Counted from the stretch's first letter, positions 1 through 9,523 are shown. The stretch: 64,000 nt of DNA from Hyphobacterium sp. CCMP332 (GCF_014323565.1 NZ_CP058669.1:2073501-2137500); one strand, 5' to 3'. Notes: generated by a model from the sequence alone, not told the origin. Made by a program: numbers and translations.

Positions 1-95
1 GGGGACGCGGCCGAGCGCCACCCGTCCTCAAGCTGTCGCCAATCGGCACGATCGGATAAACGCACAGCGAGCTCAAGCCCTGCACCCAGCACCAT
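1..95 (-). CDS. possible 5' end of a gene running off the left edge
   Basis: The minus strand is open from an ATG at 95 to the window edge, giving 31 codons without a stop. A GAGAGACGG stretch lies directly upstream. It would be transcribed in the same direction as the tRNA-Ser that precedes it. The translation resembles nothing I recognise and is too short to judge, so this may be a chance open frame. Confidence 0.2.
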   Translation of the reverse strand, partial: MVLGAGLELAVRLSDRADWRQLEDGWRSAAS

Positions 96-122
96 CCGTC
101 TCTCGGGTTCGCTCGAAATGAA

Positions 123-212
123 TGGCGGAGAGAGAGGGATTCGAACCCTCGAGACTCTTCCGAGCCTACACACTTTCCAGGCGTGCGCCTTCGACCACTC
201 GGCCACCTCTCC
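123..212 (-). tRNA. tRNA-Ser (anticodon GGA)
   Basis: Read on the minus strand, this 90-nt segment folds as a class II tRNA. The acceptor stem GGAGAGG pairs with TCTCTCC (one G-U pair). The anticodon loop is CTGGAAA with anticodon GGA. A long variable arm follows, and the T arm is GAGGG-TTCGAAT-CCCTC. The discriminator base is G and the CCA end is encoded (123-125 as TGG on the plus strand). The long variable arm and the GGA anticodon identify a serine tRNA reading UCC and UCU. It stands alone, about 250 bp from msrA on the opposite strand. Confidence 0.97.
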
Positions 213-468
213 GCTGGAAGCCGCGCAAAATAGCCAAGCCTGTGTCAGGGTCAAGCGCGGCGGGCGGTCAGAAGCGCCAATACTCCCGCAGACGCAGCCA
301 TTTCCGGTGAACCGCAAGCCAAACCGCACTGCCGGTGATTTCGCGGACCCGTTGCCCGACGCCGCCCGGCCTTCACCTGCCCCGCCGCATTTTTTGATCA
401 GCGCCGGTCTGGCAGTCTGCCGCCGACGGCTTATCTAGGGAGCTCAACCTTGATCACAGGAGGCCGGA

Positions 469-1113
469 ATGGCCTGGTTTGATTTACGCTGGAAAAAGGA
501 AACCATCCCCGCCGATCGGGCGCTGCCGGGACGCGACACGGCCATTCTCGTGCCGCACCCGCACCATGTCTCCGGGGCTTCGCTGACCGAAGTCAAACCC
601 GGCGAAGAGGTCATCTTTTTCGCCATGGGCTGTTTCTGGGGTGCAGAGCGCATTTTCTGGGAAACGCCGGGCGTGGTCTCCACCGCCGTGGGCTATCAGG
701 GCGGGCACACGAAAAATCCGACCTATCAGGAAGTCTGCTCCGGCGGCACCGGCCATACCGAGGCGGTGCGCGTCGTCTATGACCCGGCCCGCATATCGCT
801 TGAAGACCTGCTGAAGCGCTTCTGGGAAGGACATGACCCGACGCAAGGCATGCGCCAGGGCAATGATGTCGGTACGCAATACCGATCCGCCGTCTACTGG
901 ACGACGGATGCACAGGAAGCCGTCGTCCGCGCCAGCGCAAAAATATATGCCGAGGCGCTGGATCAGGCCGGCCGGCGGGACATCACGACCGAGCTCGCCC
1001 CGGCCCCGCCCTTCTATTATGCCGAGGATGACCACCAGCAATATCTTGCCAAGAATCCGGGCGGTTATTGCGGACTGGGCGGCACAGGCGTCGCTTGCCC
1101 GATCAGCGCCTGA
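469..1113 (+). CDS. msrA: peptide methionine (S)-S-oxide reductase MsrA
   Basis: MsrA reduces the S epimer of methionine sulfoxide in damaged proteins and in free methionine. The 214-residue protein has the family signature GCFWG with catalytic Cys55, the [18 protein letters not shown] stretch, and two C-terminal cysteines (Cys201 and Cys210). These are placed like the resolving cysteines of the three-Cys E. coli type, which is recycled by thioredoxin. There is no signal peptide, so it acts in the cytosol. The start is an ATG at 469 behind a strong AGGAGG at 459-464. It is transcribed alone. Confidence 0.95.
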   Translation: MAWFDLRWKKETIPADRALPGRDTAILVPHPHHVSGASLTEVKPGEEVIFFAMGCFWGAERIFWETPGVVSTAVGYQGGHTKNPTYQEVCSGGTGHTEAVRVVYDPARISLEDLLKRFWEGHDPTQGMRQGNDVGTQYRSAVYWTTDAQEAVVRASAKIYAEALDQAGRRDITTELAPAPPFYYAEDDHQQYLAKNPGGYCGLGGTGVACPISA

Positions 1114-1212
1114 CCGACTAGCTGCCCCGGAAATGTGAATCTCCACATTGCCGCCGCCGCACGGCATTGACCGGCGCGGTGCGCTCATCTGCAAGAGGTT
1201 CGAAAACAATTC

Positions 1213-1230
1213 GCCGATTTCCAAATCGGC
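1213..1230. promoter_or_regulatory. perfect 8-bp inverted repeat upstream of the DUF4386 gene
   Basis: The sequence GCCGATTT-CC-AAATCGGC is a perfect palindrome with a 2-bp spacer, about 60 bp before the start at 1289. No T-tract follows it, so it looks more like an operator than a terminator. No regulator is known for it; the role is inference. Confidence 0.3.
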
Positions 1231-1288
1231 AAGACGCCGGAGCATGGGACAGAGAGGATAGCCGAATTCAATTCCGAATGGAGCTCGC

Positions 1289-2002
1289 TTGACCCTCTCA
1301 CCCCTCCCCCGCCATCCCGTAACGATCGCTCGTCTGTCGGGACTCGCCTATCTCGCCATCATCCTTTGCGGCATTTTAGCCCAGATTGTTGTGCGCAGCA
1401 GTCTGATCGACTGGCAGGACGCCAATGGCACCGCGGCGGCAATCATGTCACAAGACACATTGTTCCGGCTCGGCCTGCTGGCCGACTTTGTGGTCTTCTC
1501 ACTCGATATCCTGCTGGCGGTGACCTTCTATCGCCTGCTCGCCCCGGTCGATCGGGGGGTCGCGCTCTTCGCCTTGTCCGCGCGGCTGGTGATGAGCGCG
1601 GTGATGGTCACGGCGCTGCTGGCCCAGACAGCCCCGCTCCTGCTTGTAGGCGAGTCGCCCATCGCCGGACAGTTTGATACCGAGACCGCGAATACGGTCA
1701 GCCTGTTTTTTCTGGGACTGCACAATGAAGGCTATATTCTCGGCCTGATGCTGTTCGGGCTTCATTGTGGCGCGCTGGGCATCCTGCTCGTCCGCTCCAG
1801 CTATTTTCCGGCCTTTCTGGGTCTGCTCATGGGTCTGTCCGGCATCAGTTATCTGGCACTTGGCGTCGTTCATTTCGGCATGCCGGCGCTCAGCGATGTC
1901 GGGGGGCTGCTGCTTCTGCCCGCCGCCTTGCCGGAATTCGTCTTCGCCGGCTGGCTGATTGTCATCGGCCTCAACCGGAAGAAATGGGAGGCTCAAGGCT
2001 AG
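1289..2002 (+). CDS. DUF4386 family integral membrane protein
   Basis: The 237-residue protein is very hydrophobic, with about six transmembrane segments. It begins with the pattern typical of DUF4386 proteins (short tail, ARLSGLAYLAIILCGI, then QIVVRSSLI). The function of the family is unknown. The start is a TTG at 1289: the nearest upstream ATG (1278) is in another frame and stops after four codons at a TGA (1290-1292) that overlaps this TTG. A GGAG at 1280-1283 sits 5 nt upstream. Its TAG stop overlaps by four bases (CTAG) with the stop of the convergent flavin oxidoreductase gene. Confidence 0.8.
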   Translation: MTLSPLPRHPVTIARLSGLAYLAIILCGILAQIVVRSSLIDWQDANGTAAAIMSQDTLFRLGLLADFVVFSLDILLAVTFYRLLAPVDRGVALFALSARLVMSAVMVTALLAQTAPLLLVGESPIAGQFDTETANTVSLFFLGLHNEGYILGLMLFGLHCGALGILLVRSSYFPAFLGLLMGLSGISYLALGVVHFGMPALSDVGGLLLLPAALPEFVFAGWLIVIGLNRKKWEAQG

Positions 2003-3315
2003 GCCTGACGATCCACGGTCAGCTGCTGGCGATAAGCCTTGGCCATCTTCGCATCCAGCCCGTAGAATTTCAGGAAGACCTTGAGGCCCCCGGCCGCAAG
2101 GTCCACTGACCGGCCATCGGCAATCTCGTGAATCTGGTGATAGAACCAGTGCACGCTGGCCAGCGCGTTGATGACGCGCAGCATGGGAATGGACGAGGAT
2201 GGCCCCAACAGGCCGGGCCCGATGCGGATGGATTTTTCATAGCTCGGCAGATGATCAATCTCGCCGGAAATCAGCTGTGCGGGTCCATCCAGCGCCACGC
2301 ATAACGGCCGGGCCAGTCCGATCAAACCGGCCTCGCCCGCGGCCAGCGCATCATTCATCGCTCCGGCAGAGCGAAACCCGCCGGTGACCATGAGCGGCAT
2401 CCGCGCCAGGCTTTGCACCTCACGTGCATAGTCGAGGAAATAGGCTTCGCGCGCCCGCGTGCTCGCCTTGATGGGCGGCTCCTCGCCATCCTTCAGGCCT
2501 TCCGTGTCGAACATGCGTGGCTGTTCATATGTGCCACCGGAAATCTCGACGAAATCCAGCCCTTCATCATTCAGCATCTCGATAACGGCCATCGACTCCT
2601 CGGACGAAAACCCGCCTTTCTGGAAGTCTGCCGAGTTCAGCTTCACGGCCACGGCAAAGCCCGGCCCCGCCTCAGCCTTGCAGGCCCGGACGATCTCCAG
2701 CAGCAGGCGCGCGCGATTGTTCAGCGGCCCACCCCATTCATCGGTGCGCAAATTGGAACGCGGCGACAGGAACTGGCTCAGAAGATAGCCATGGGCGGCA
2801 TGTATCTGCACACCGTCAAAGCCGGTCTCGCGGCAGATCCGCGTCGCTTGCGCAAAGCGTTCGATCACTGCGGCAATTTCTTCGCCCGTCATCGCACGCG
2901 GCGTCCCGCTCAGCCCGCCGGGCAGATCCAGCGCGACATCGCTGGCCGAGACCGGGTGCGGGTTGACGGCCTTTGGCGTCTGCCGCCCGGCATGGGATAA
3001 TTGCACCATGATTCTGGCGCCCCGGGCTTTCGCAGCCGCCGACCATTCAGCAAGCTTTGCCGATTGGGCATCCGATGGCGGCCCGTCAATCACGACATTG
3101 CCGGCGGCTTCAAGGTTATACCGGTCGACCATGACATTTCCGGTGATCATCAAGCCGATCCCGCCCTCGCCCCAGCGCCGATACAGCGTGATGAGCCGAT
3201 CCGTGACGTCATTGCGCAGATCAGCCAGACGTTCTGTCATCGCCGCTTTCACAAGGCGATTGGGCAGGGTCAGCCCGCACGGCAGGGTGAGAAATGAGGC
3301 AATAGGCTGGGTCAT
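1999..3315 (-). CDS. NADH:flavin oxidoreductase, Old Yellow Enzyme family
   Basis: A 438-residue FMN TIM-barrel oxidoreductase that would reduce activated C=C bonds with NAD(P)H; the physiological substrate is unknown. Visible signatures are QLSHAGRQ (about 105-112), the substrate-binding pair in IHAAHGYL (His172 and His175, followed by catalytic Tyr177), and SQFLSPRSN. The C-terminal 70 residues are longer than in the minimal OYE fold. No iron-sulfur or second flavin domain is present, so it is a classical single-domain type. It is oriented convergently to the DUF4386 gene and divergently from serB. Confidence 0.9.
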   Translation of the reverse strand: MTQPIASFLTLPCGLTLPNRLVKAAMTERLADLRNDVTDRLITLYRRWGEGGIGLMITGNVMVDRYNLEAAGNVVIDGPPSDAQSAKLAEWSAAAKARGARIMVQLSHAGRQTPKAVNPHPVSASDVALDLPGGLSGTPRAMTGEEIAAVIERFAQATRICRETGFDGVQIHAAHGYLLSQFLSPRSNLRTDEWGGPLNNRARLLLEIVRACKAEAGPGFAVAVKLNSADFQKGGFSSEESMAVIEMLNDEGLDFVEISGGTYEQPRMFDTEGLKDGEEPPIKASTRAREAYFLDYAREVQSLARMPLMVTGGFRSAGAMNDALAAGEAGLIGLARPLCVALDGPAQLISGEIDHLPSYEKSIRIGPGLLGPSSSIPMLRVINALASVHWFYHQIHEIADGRSVDLAAGGLKVFLKFYGLDAKMAKAYRQQLTVDRQA

Positions 3316-3392
3316 TTGTAAATCCGAAAGCTATGACAGGCTGAATGGTCAGTCTCACTCTTCGGCCATCCGCCCGGGAAGGTAAACCTGTT

Positions 3393-4055
3393 ATGTTCAA
3401 CGCCCCCCGCCTTGTCTGTTTCGACGTCGATTCAACGCTGCTCGCGGTGGAAAGCCTCGACTTTGTGCTGACCCGCAAGCTCGGCCCGGCGGCCGCCGGG
3501 CAGATCGAGGCGCTGACCTCGGGGGGTATGAATGGCACAATGTCGTTTCGCCAGTCCCTGATGGCGCGGCTGGACATGACGTCGCTCAAGCGCAGTGACA
3601 TCGCCACTGCGGCCGTAGAGCTTCGCCGTCATCTGACGCCGGGCATGACAGACCTGCTGAACGATCTGCGCGCTCGTGGCGATCAGGTCCGCGCCGTCTC
3701 CGGTGGCTTCGAGGATGTCTTGCGGCTCGCCTTGCGCGATCTGGGATTTGGCGTGGGTGAAGCTTTTGCCAATCGCTTCCTGTGGGACGGCGAGACGGTG
3801 GCCGGCATCGACACCGGCAGCCCGCTTTCCGATAATGGCGGGAAGCCGAAACTGCTCTCTGACTTGCGGACCAATGGTCAGTATTCAGCGATCTGGATGG
3901 TCGGGGATGGCGTCACCGATCTGGAAACCCTGACCCATGGCGCGGCCGATCACTTTATCGGCTTTGGCGGCATTGCCCGCCGCGAAGCCGTCGCGGATAA
4001 GGCGCCCGATTTTGCCGAAGATGTCGACGCCTTGCGACAATTCCTGTTGGGTTAG
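3393..4055 (+). CDS. serB: HAD-family phosphatase, probable phosphoserine phosphatase SerB
   Basis: A 220-residue haloacid-dehalogenase phosphatase, expected to hydrolyse phosphoserine in the last step of serine synthesis. All four HAD motifs are visible: CFDVDSTL with nucleophile Asp11 and Asp13, the Ser of AVSGGFEDV, the Lys of NGGKPKLL, and VGDGVTDLE. I chose the ATG at 3393, with a GGGAAGG about 10 nt upstream; an upstream ATG at 3345 would add 16 atypical residues. The gene converges on serA and shares a 4-nt TTAG stop overlap with it, so two serine-pathway genes lie tail to tail, which supports the SerB call over a generic HAD phosphatase. Confidence 0.85.
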   Translation: MFNAPRLVCFDVDSTLLAVESLDFVLTRKLGPAAAGQIEALTSGGMNGTMSFRQSLMARLDMTSLKRSDIATAAVELRRHLTPGMTDLLNDLRARGDQVRAVSGGFEDVLRLALRDLGFGVGEAFANRFLWDGETVAGIDTGSPLSDNGGKPKLLSDLRTNGQYSAIWMVGDGVTDLETLTHGAADHFIGFGGIARREAVADKAPDFAEDVDALRQFLLG

Positions 4056-5257
4056 GCCGTTATGGTCCGGATCCGGATCGTGCCCGTCGCATCCCGCAAT
4101 TGATCGAGCAGGCCCGCTGGCACATCCCCCTCCACATCGGTGGAAACATAGCCGATCCCGCCGGCCGTATTGAGATATTGCGCCGCAATGTTCAGCCCGG
4201 CCTCGCTTACCACCCGGGTCAAAGCCGAGAGATAGCCCGGCGCATTGCCATGCAGCGCCAGAATCCGCGTGCGCCCGGCGACCAGATCGCCCGCCTCCAG
4301 TTCGGGAAAATTCACCGATTTTGCCGATCCGCCCGAGCTGGCATAGCGCGCCAGCTTCATGCCGGCATCCATGCCGATGGCGGCCTGGGCCTCTTCGGTT
4401 GAACCCCCGATATGCGGGGTCAGAAGCGCGGTGTCACACGCGCGCAGCGGGCTGACAAATTCCTCGTCCTTTGACGCCGGCTCTACCGGGAAGACATCCA
4501 CCGCTGCTCCGGCCAGATGGCCGGATCTTAGCGCTTCGGCCAGCGCCTCGACATCGACGAGGTCCCCGCGCGCATGGTTGATCAGGAAAGCACCCGGCTT
4601 CATTTTCGCGATTGCTGCTGCATTCATCATCATCCGGGTTTGCGGTGTGGAGGGCACATGCAATGTGACCACATCGCTGATCGCCAGCAATTCATCCAGC
4701 GACGCCACCGGCCGCGCATTGCCGTGCGCCAGCTTCGGCTCGGTGTCATAGAAATAGACGTGCATGCCATGGCCGGAAGCGAGCACGGATAATTGCGAGC
4801 CGATATTCCCGTATCCGATAATGCCCAGCTTCTTGGCGCGCACTTCATGCGCGCCCGTGGCGGATTTCTGCCATTCGCCGCGGCGGATGGCCGCCAGTTT
4901 CTGCGGAATGCCGCGCATCAGCATGACAGTCGAGGCCAAAGTCAGTTCGGCGACCGAGCGGGTATTGGCAAAGGGCGCATTGAAAACCGCCACGCCGCGT
5001 TGGGCCGCCGCGTCCAGATCCACCTGATTGGTACCTATGCAGAAACAGCCAATCGCCAGAAGGTCCGGCGCAGCATCCAGAATGTCCGCCGTGATTTTGG
5101 TGCGAGAGCGAATGCCCAGAAGGGACACGCCCGCAAGCCGGGCTTTCAGCGCGTCAGGGTCCAGCGCATGGGCCACACGCTCGATCTGTACACCCGGAAG
5201 ACGACACAAGACCTCGTCCGCATCGGGATGCACATTTTCAAGAAGCAGAACTTTCAT
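4052..5257 (-). CDS. serA: D-3-phosphoglycerate dehydrogenase SerA (ACT-domain type)
   Basis: Oxidises 3-phosphoglycerate to 3-phosphohydroxypyruvate with NAD+, the first committed step of serine synthesis. The 401 residues follow the E. coli short form throughout: IGCFCIGTNQVDLDAA (69-84), the Rossmann loop GYGNIG (148-153), catalytic Arg230, Glu259 and His282, then a C-terminal ACT domain (about 328-401) that in the family binds serine for feedback inhibition. The ATG at 5257 begins MKVLLLENVHP as in homologues; a GTG at 5281 would add eight unrelated residues. It converges on serB. Confidence 0.94.
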   Translation of the reverse strand: MKVLLLENVHPDADEVLCRLPGVQIERVAHALDPDALKARLAGVSLLGIRSRTKITADILDAAPDLLAIGCFCIGTNQVDLDAAAQRGVAVFNAPFANTRSVAELTLASTVMLMRGIPQKLAAIRRGEWQKSATGAHEVRAKKLGIIGYGNIGSQLSVLASGHGMHVYFYDTEPKLAHGNARPVASLDELLAISDVVTLHVPSTPQTRMMMNAAAIAKMKPGAFLINHARGDLVDVEALAEALRSGHLAGAAVDVFPVEPASKDEEFVSPLRACDTALLTPHIGGSTEEAQAAIGMDAGMKLARYASSGGSAKSVNFPELEAGDLVAGRTRILALHGNAPGYLSALTRVVSEAGLNIAAQYLNTAGGIGYVSTDVEGDVPAGLLDQLRDATGTIRIRTITA

Positions 5258-5320
5258 CGGGCCGGACCTGTTTCGCTGCACGGCAGCAAAATCCGATTCC
5301 GGCCCGAGGTGAAGCCGTCT

Positions 5321-5851
5321 TTACTCGGCCGCGGAGATCGAACGCAGCGCTTCCAGCGACAAGTCGACATGCTCATACGGGCTGAGCGCATTGTGCGTCA
5401 TGACGACATGCGAGCTCTGGTCGATCACATAGGTGGTCCGATCGGTCCAGCCGGGCCGGGCCAGCATGCGAACTTCGTACTCACTCATCATGCCATCGGC
5501 GATGGCAAAGACCGGAAAGGCGGAAGCGCAATGCTGTGTCGAGAAATCCGAGAGGCGGTCCGTATTGCCGCCCGTTATGCCCACCACGCGCGCGCCCAGC
5601 GCCTCGAACTCGCCAATGCTTTCGGCAAAGCTGGCGGCCTGGGTCTCGCAGCCATCGGTGAAGGCAGCCGGGAAGAAGAAGACCACGACAGGCCCCTCGG
5701 CCAGGGCTTCGGACAGCGTAAAGCTGACCGGCTCACCGGCCTGATAGCCCTCAACGGTGAAATCCGGCGCAACCTCGCCCGGCTCGAGATCGGCCAGAGC
5801 GGCAGTGGAAACAAGCGCGGCAGCAGCGGTAGCAAGAAGCGTGCGGAACAT
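5321..5851 (-). CDS. exported peroxiredoxin (AhpC/TSA, Prx5-like)
   Basis: A 176-residue thiol peroxidase that would reduce H2O2 or alkyl peroxides. It starts with a clear Sec signal peptide (cleavage likely after ALA at residue 20), so it should act in the periplasm, which is less usual than the cytosolic location of most peroxiredoxins. The catalytic motif FFFPAAFTDGCET contains peroxidatic Cys68; Cys108 (QHCAS) may be the resolving cysteine. The gene lies behind serA on the same strand but about 60 bp away, and reads as an independent unit. Confidence 0.87.
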   Translation of the reverse strand: MFRTLLATAAAALVSTAALADLEPGEVAPDFTVEGYQAGEPVSFTLSEALAEGPVVVFFFPAAFTDGCETQAASFAESIGEFEALGARVVGITGGNTDRLSDFSTQHCASAFPVFAIADGMMSEYEVRMLARPGWTDRTTYVIDQSSHVVMTHNALSPYEHVDLSLEALRSISAAE

Positions 5852-6011
5852 GGTGAAACTCCGTATTGTTCACCATCAGATATAGGCGGTATTTCGCGCT
5901 TGGCGAGGGCCAGTGTGATCCGGACCCGCGCAAAGCATAGGCATCACAATTGGCTTGCCTTGCCCGCGCATTGGCCCTAGAGCGCGCCACGCTTTTTAAG
6001 GGCTGCGCCTT

Positions 6012-6695
6012 TTGACCCTTCTTCATCCGGCAGGCTCTGCGCCCGCCCCCTTCTTTGGTGACAACCTCACCGCCACACTCATCGCGGACCTCGCCGAAAA
6101 AGGCTGGGCGCATGTCAGCAAAGCCGTGTCCGACGATCTGGCGGAGGCGTTGCGGGCCCGTCTGGTCGCGCTGGAGGCGGCGGACGCCCTCAAACTTGCC
6201 GCCATTGGCCGGGGTGACAGTCAGATGAAGGCCGCCGCAATCCGTCAGACGCAGATCCGCTGGCTGGACGGATCGGACGCGGCAGAGCGCCGGTTTCTGG
6301 ACGGATGCGAAGCCCTGCGCCGCGCCATCAATGAAGCGCTCTTTGCCGGTCTGTTCGAATTCGAGGCCCATTTCGCCCACTACCCGCCGGGCGGCCATTA
6401 TGCCCGCCATCTCGATGCCTTCGCCGACCGGCCGCGCGACCGCGTCGTCTCGCTCGTCCTCTGGCTGAACGGGAACTGGCAGCCCGGTGATGGCGGTGAA
6501 CTCGATCTCTGGTCCGGGCCGGAAGATCTCGGCCCGCCCGTCGCGACACTCGCCCCGCGCGGCGGGGACATGCTGCTGATGCTGTCGGAACGCATCCCGC
6601 ATGCCGTGCGCGAAACCCACGCCCCGCGCCTTGGCCTCGCCGGCTGGTTCCGGATCAATCCCGGCGTCGGCGGCGTTCTCGACCCGGCGGTGTGA
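6012..6695 (+). CDS. 2OG-Fe(II) dioxygenase (prolyl 4-hydroxylase-like)
   Basis: The 227-residue protein has the double-stranded beta-helix signature of 2-oxoglutarate/iron dioxygenases: PPGGHYARHLDAF with metal ligands His133 and Asp135, VSLVLWLN, DGGEL, and the distal ligand His197 (ERIPHAVRETH) followed by Arg206, the likely 2OG-binding residue. The family includes EGL-9/SM-20 prolyl hydroxylases and bacterial protein hydroxylases; the substrate here cannot be told. The start is a TTG at 6012 with AAGGG 9 nt upstream (5998-6002); no ATG fits. It is transcribed alone. Confidence 0.85.
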   Translation: MTLLHPAGSAPAPFFGDNLTATLIADLAEKGWAHVSKAVSDDLAEALRARLVALEAADALKLAAIGRGDSQMKAAAIRQTQIRWLDGSDAAERRFLDGCEALRRAINEALFAGLFEFEAHFAHYPPGGHYARHLDAFADRPRDRVVSLVLWLNGNWQPGDGGELDLWSGPEDLGPPVATLAPRGGDMLLMLSERIPHAVRETHAPRLGLAGWFRINPGVGGVLDPAV

Positions 6696-6769
6696 GGGGC
6701 GCACAAAAGCTTTCCGACAGTCGCCTATACTAGTTGACCAATGGCCCAAGACCGAATGAGAGTAGGATC

Positions 6770-7606
6770 ATGGTGCAGAGCAATATCCATGGCAATCAAT
6801 GGGCAGATGACGAACTCGATCTCATCGTGGCCGACTACTTGTCAATGTTGCGCGACGAGCTTTCAGGGACGCCATTTATAAAGCTCCATCGCGCAAAAGC
6901 GCTGATGGCGCTTACCGGGAGGTCCCATCGCTCGATTGAATTCAAGCACATGAATATTTCGGCTGTTCTCCGGGAACTCAGCTTTCCAACGATCAAGGGT
7001 TATCGGCCGATGCCAAATATTCAGAGCGCCATATTTGATGCCATTGAACGGGCTTTGCCCCAACACGCTTGGCTAGAAACTGTTGGACTGGGCTCCGCAA
7101 TCGGTGTGGGCGAACGGCCGGCGCTATTTGAGGAAGCGACTCCTTCACTCGCAAAAGCGAAGTCCCCTCAAGAGGGCATGAAGCGCCTCATTCGAAAATT
7201 TGATCCGGTGAAGCGCGATGCCGCGAACAGAACTTTAGGACTGGCCGGTGAAGAGATGGCATTCGAAAACGAGAAAAAACGGCTAACGGATGCTGGGCGA
7301 AAAGATTTAGCGAAGCAGGTGTTTTGGACGGCCCAAGAGGAAGGCGATGGCGCTGGCTATGATATCCTCTCCTTCGAACCGAATGGTCGCGAACGGCTTT
7401 TGGAAGTGAAAACAACCAATGGAAGCCAACGCACACCCTTTTTCCTGTCGCGCAACGAAGAATCTCTTTCCCGCGAAAAACCGGAATCTTTTCAAATCTT
7501 TCGTATCTACGATTTTGCCAGAAAGCCCAGCGCATTCAGAATTGACCCACCGCTGAGCGAGCATGTTCGGTTGGAAACCGACACATTCCGCGCCAGCTTC
7601 AACTAG
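6770..7606 (+). CDS. DUF3883 domain protein, PD-(D/E)XK nuclease-like
   Basis: A 278-residue protein in two parts. The N-terminal half resembles the segment found in front of restriction-type proteins ([20 protein letters not shown], about 42-61). The C-terminal half is a DUF3883 domain with GYDILSF and LLEVKTTNG, that is the D...E-x-K core of PD-(D/E)XK nucleases. DUF3883 occurs in restriction and anti-phage proteins, so DNA cleavage or defence is plausible but not shown. The ATG at 6770 has AGTAGGA just upstream; a TTG at 6734 is possible. GC content is visibly below that of the neighbours, which suggests acquisition by transfer. It ends in a CTAG overlap with lepA. Confidence 0.75.
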   Translation: MVQSNIHGNQWADDELDLIVADYLSMLRDELSGTPFIKLHRAKALMALTGRSHRSIEFKHMNISAVLRELSFPTIKGYRPMPNIQSAIFDAIERALPQHAWLETVGLGSAIGVGERPALFEEATPSLAKAKSPQEGMKRLIRKFDPVKRDAANRTLGLAGEEMAFENEKKRLTDAGRKDLAKQVFWTAQEEGDGAGYDILSFEPNGRERLLEVKTTNGSQRTPFFLSRNEESLSREKPESFQIFRIYDFARKPSAFRIDPPLSEHVRLETDTFRASFN

Positions 7607-9410
7607 TCTGAATCCATCTTCAGCGCCGCGATGAACGCTTCCTGCGGGATGTCCACCCGGCCGAACTGGCGCATCTTCTTCTTGCCCTTCTTCTGCTTTT
7701 CCAGAAGCTTGCGCTTGCGGCTGGCATCGCCGCCATAGCATTTCGCGGTCACGTCCTTGCGCAGGGCCGATAGGGTTTCGCGGGCCACGATCCGGCCACC
7801 GATGGCCGCCTGGATCGGGATCTTGAACATGTGCCGCGGGATCAGGTCTTTCAGCTTTTCGCACATCGATCGCCCGCGCGCTTCGGCGCGGGAGCGGTGC
7901 ACGATCATGGACAGCGCATCGACCGGCTCGTCATTGACCAGAACCGTCATCTTCACGAGATCATTCTCGCGATAATCCTTCCACTGATAGTCGAAGGACG
8001 CATAGCCCTTGGTCACCGATTTCAGGCGGTCATAGAAATCGAACACCACTTCATTGAGCGGCAATTCATAGACCACCAGAGCGCGGCTGCCGGCATAGGT
8101 CAGCTGCTGCTGGATGCCGCGCCGGTCCTCGCACAGCTTCAGCACACCGCCCAGATATTCATCCGGAACCAGAATCGTCGCCGTGATCCAGGGCTCCTCG
8201 AAATGATCGATCTGGGAGGGTCGGGCATGTCTGCCGGATTGTGGAGATCGATCTCGGACCCGTCATTCATGTTCAGCTTGTAGACCACGGACGGCGCCGT
8301 CGTGATCAGGTCAACATTGTATTCCCGCTCCAGACGCTCACGGATCACTTCCAGATGAAGCAGGCCGAGGAAGCCGCAGCGGAAGCCGAAGCCGAGCGCC
8401 GCCGAGGTTTCCATCTCGAAGGAGAACGAGGCATCATTCAGCGCCAGCCGCTCGATCGCATCGCGCAGATCTTCAAACTCGGCGCTATCGACCGGGAAGA
8501 GGCCGCAGAACACCACCGGAATGGCGGGCTTGAAGCCCGGCAGCATGGAATCCGTGGGGCGCTTTTCATCGGTGATCGTATCGCCGACCCGCGCATCGCG
8601 CACCTGCTTGATCGAGGCGTTGAGGAAGCCGATTTCGCCCGGGCCCAGCACATCGACACTGGTCTTGGCGGGCGTGAAGACGCCAACGCCATCCACGCCA
8701 TAACTGCCGCCCGTGCCCATCAGGCGCACGCGCATGCCCTTTTTCAGCTGGCCTTCAATCACCCGCACCAGACAGATCACGCCCAGATAGGAATCATACC
8801 AGCTGTCGACCAATAGCGCCTTCAGCGGCGCCGCAGGATCCCCATATTTCGGCGGTGGCAGCTTGTTGACGATGGTCTCCAGCACCTGGTCGACATTGAG
8901 GCCGGTCTTCGCGGAAATCTCCACCGCATCATGGGCCTCGATCCCGATCACATCCTCGATCTGCTGCTTGATGCGTTCCGGCTCGGCGGCGGGCAGGTCG
9001 ATCTTGTTGAGGACGGGCGCAATTTCCAGATCGGCATCAATCGCCTGATAGACATTGGCCAGCGTCTGCGCTTCCACGCCCTGCGCGGCATCCACGACCA
9101 GCAGCGCGCCTTCGCAGGCATAGAGCGAGCGCGAGACTTCATAGGCGAAGTCGACATGGCCGGGCGTGTCGATCAGGTTGAGAATATAGGTCTGGCCATC
9201 CTTGGCCTTGTATTCCAGCCGCACCGTCTGCGCCTTGATGGTGATGCCGCGCTCGCGCTCCAGCTCCATATTGTCGAGCACCTGCTCCTTCATCTCACGC
9301 TCGGTCAACCCGCCGGTGATCTGGATCAGCCGGTCGGCAAGCGTGGATTTCCCGTGGTCGATATGCGCCACGATGGAGAAGTTCCGGATAAGGGATTGAT
9401 CAATGCTCAT
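7603..9410 (-). pseudogene. lepA: elongation factor 4 (LepA), split by a -1 frameshift near 8218
   Basis: LepA is a ribosome-bound translational GTPase. The first part (9410 to about 8220) carries the G motifs AHIDHGKST (15-23), DTPGH and NKID and the EF-G-like domains up to NPADMPDP. The second part (about 8217 to 7603) continues in another frame through [18 protein letters not shown] and the LepA C-terminal domain. The span of 1808 nt is one short of 603 codons, matching a normal protein of about 602 residues. One C (minus strand) is missing where GAC-CC-TCC should read Asp-Pro-Ser, in a G-run at 8218-8220 of the plus strand. No other lesion is seen, so this may be a sequencing error; if real, the gene is inactive or needs frameshifting. 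Confidence 0.92.
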
Positions 9411-9523
9411 GGGGCGGGACGTAGCACTGGCAAGGGCGTCCGCCAAGCGTCCTGTGCGCATGATGACCGGACCCTTGCGAGCGCCGGAATCGCGGCTATT
9501 ATTCCCATAAGAAATATAAGGTT

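Noticed and set aside
484-1245. Long open frame opposite msrA
   Set aside because: A shadow of msrA in a GC-rich genome; the translation has no family-like features.
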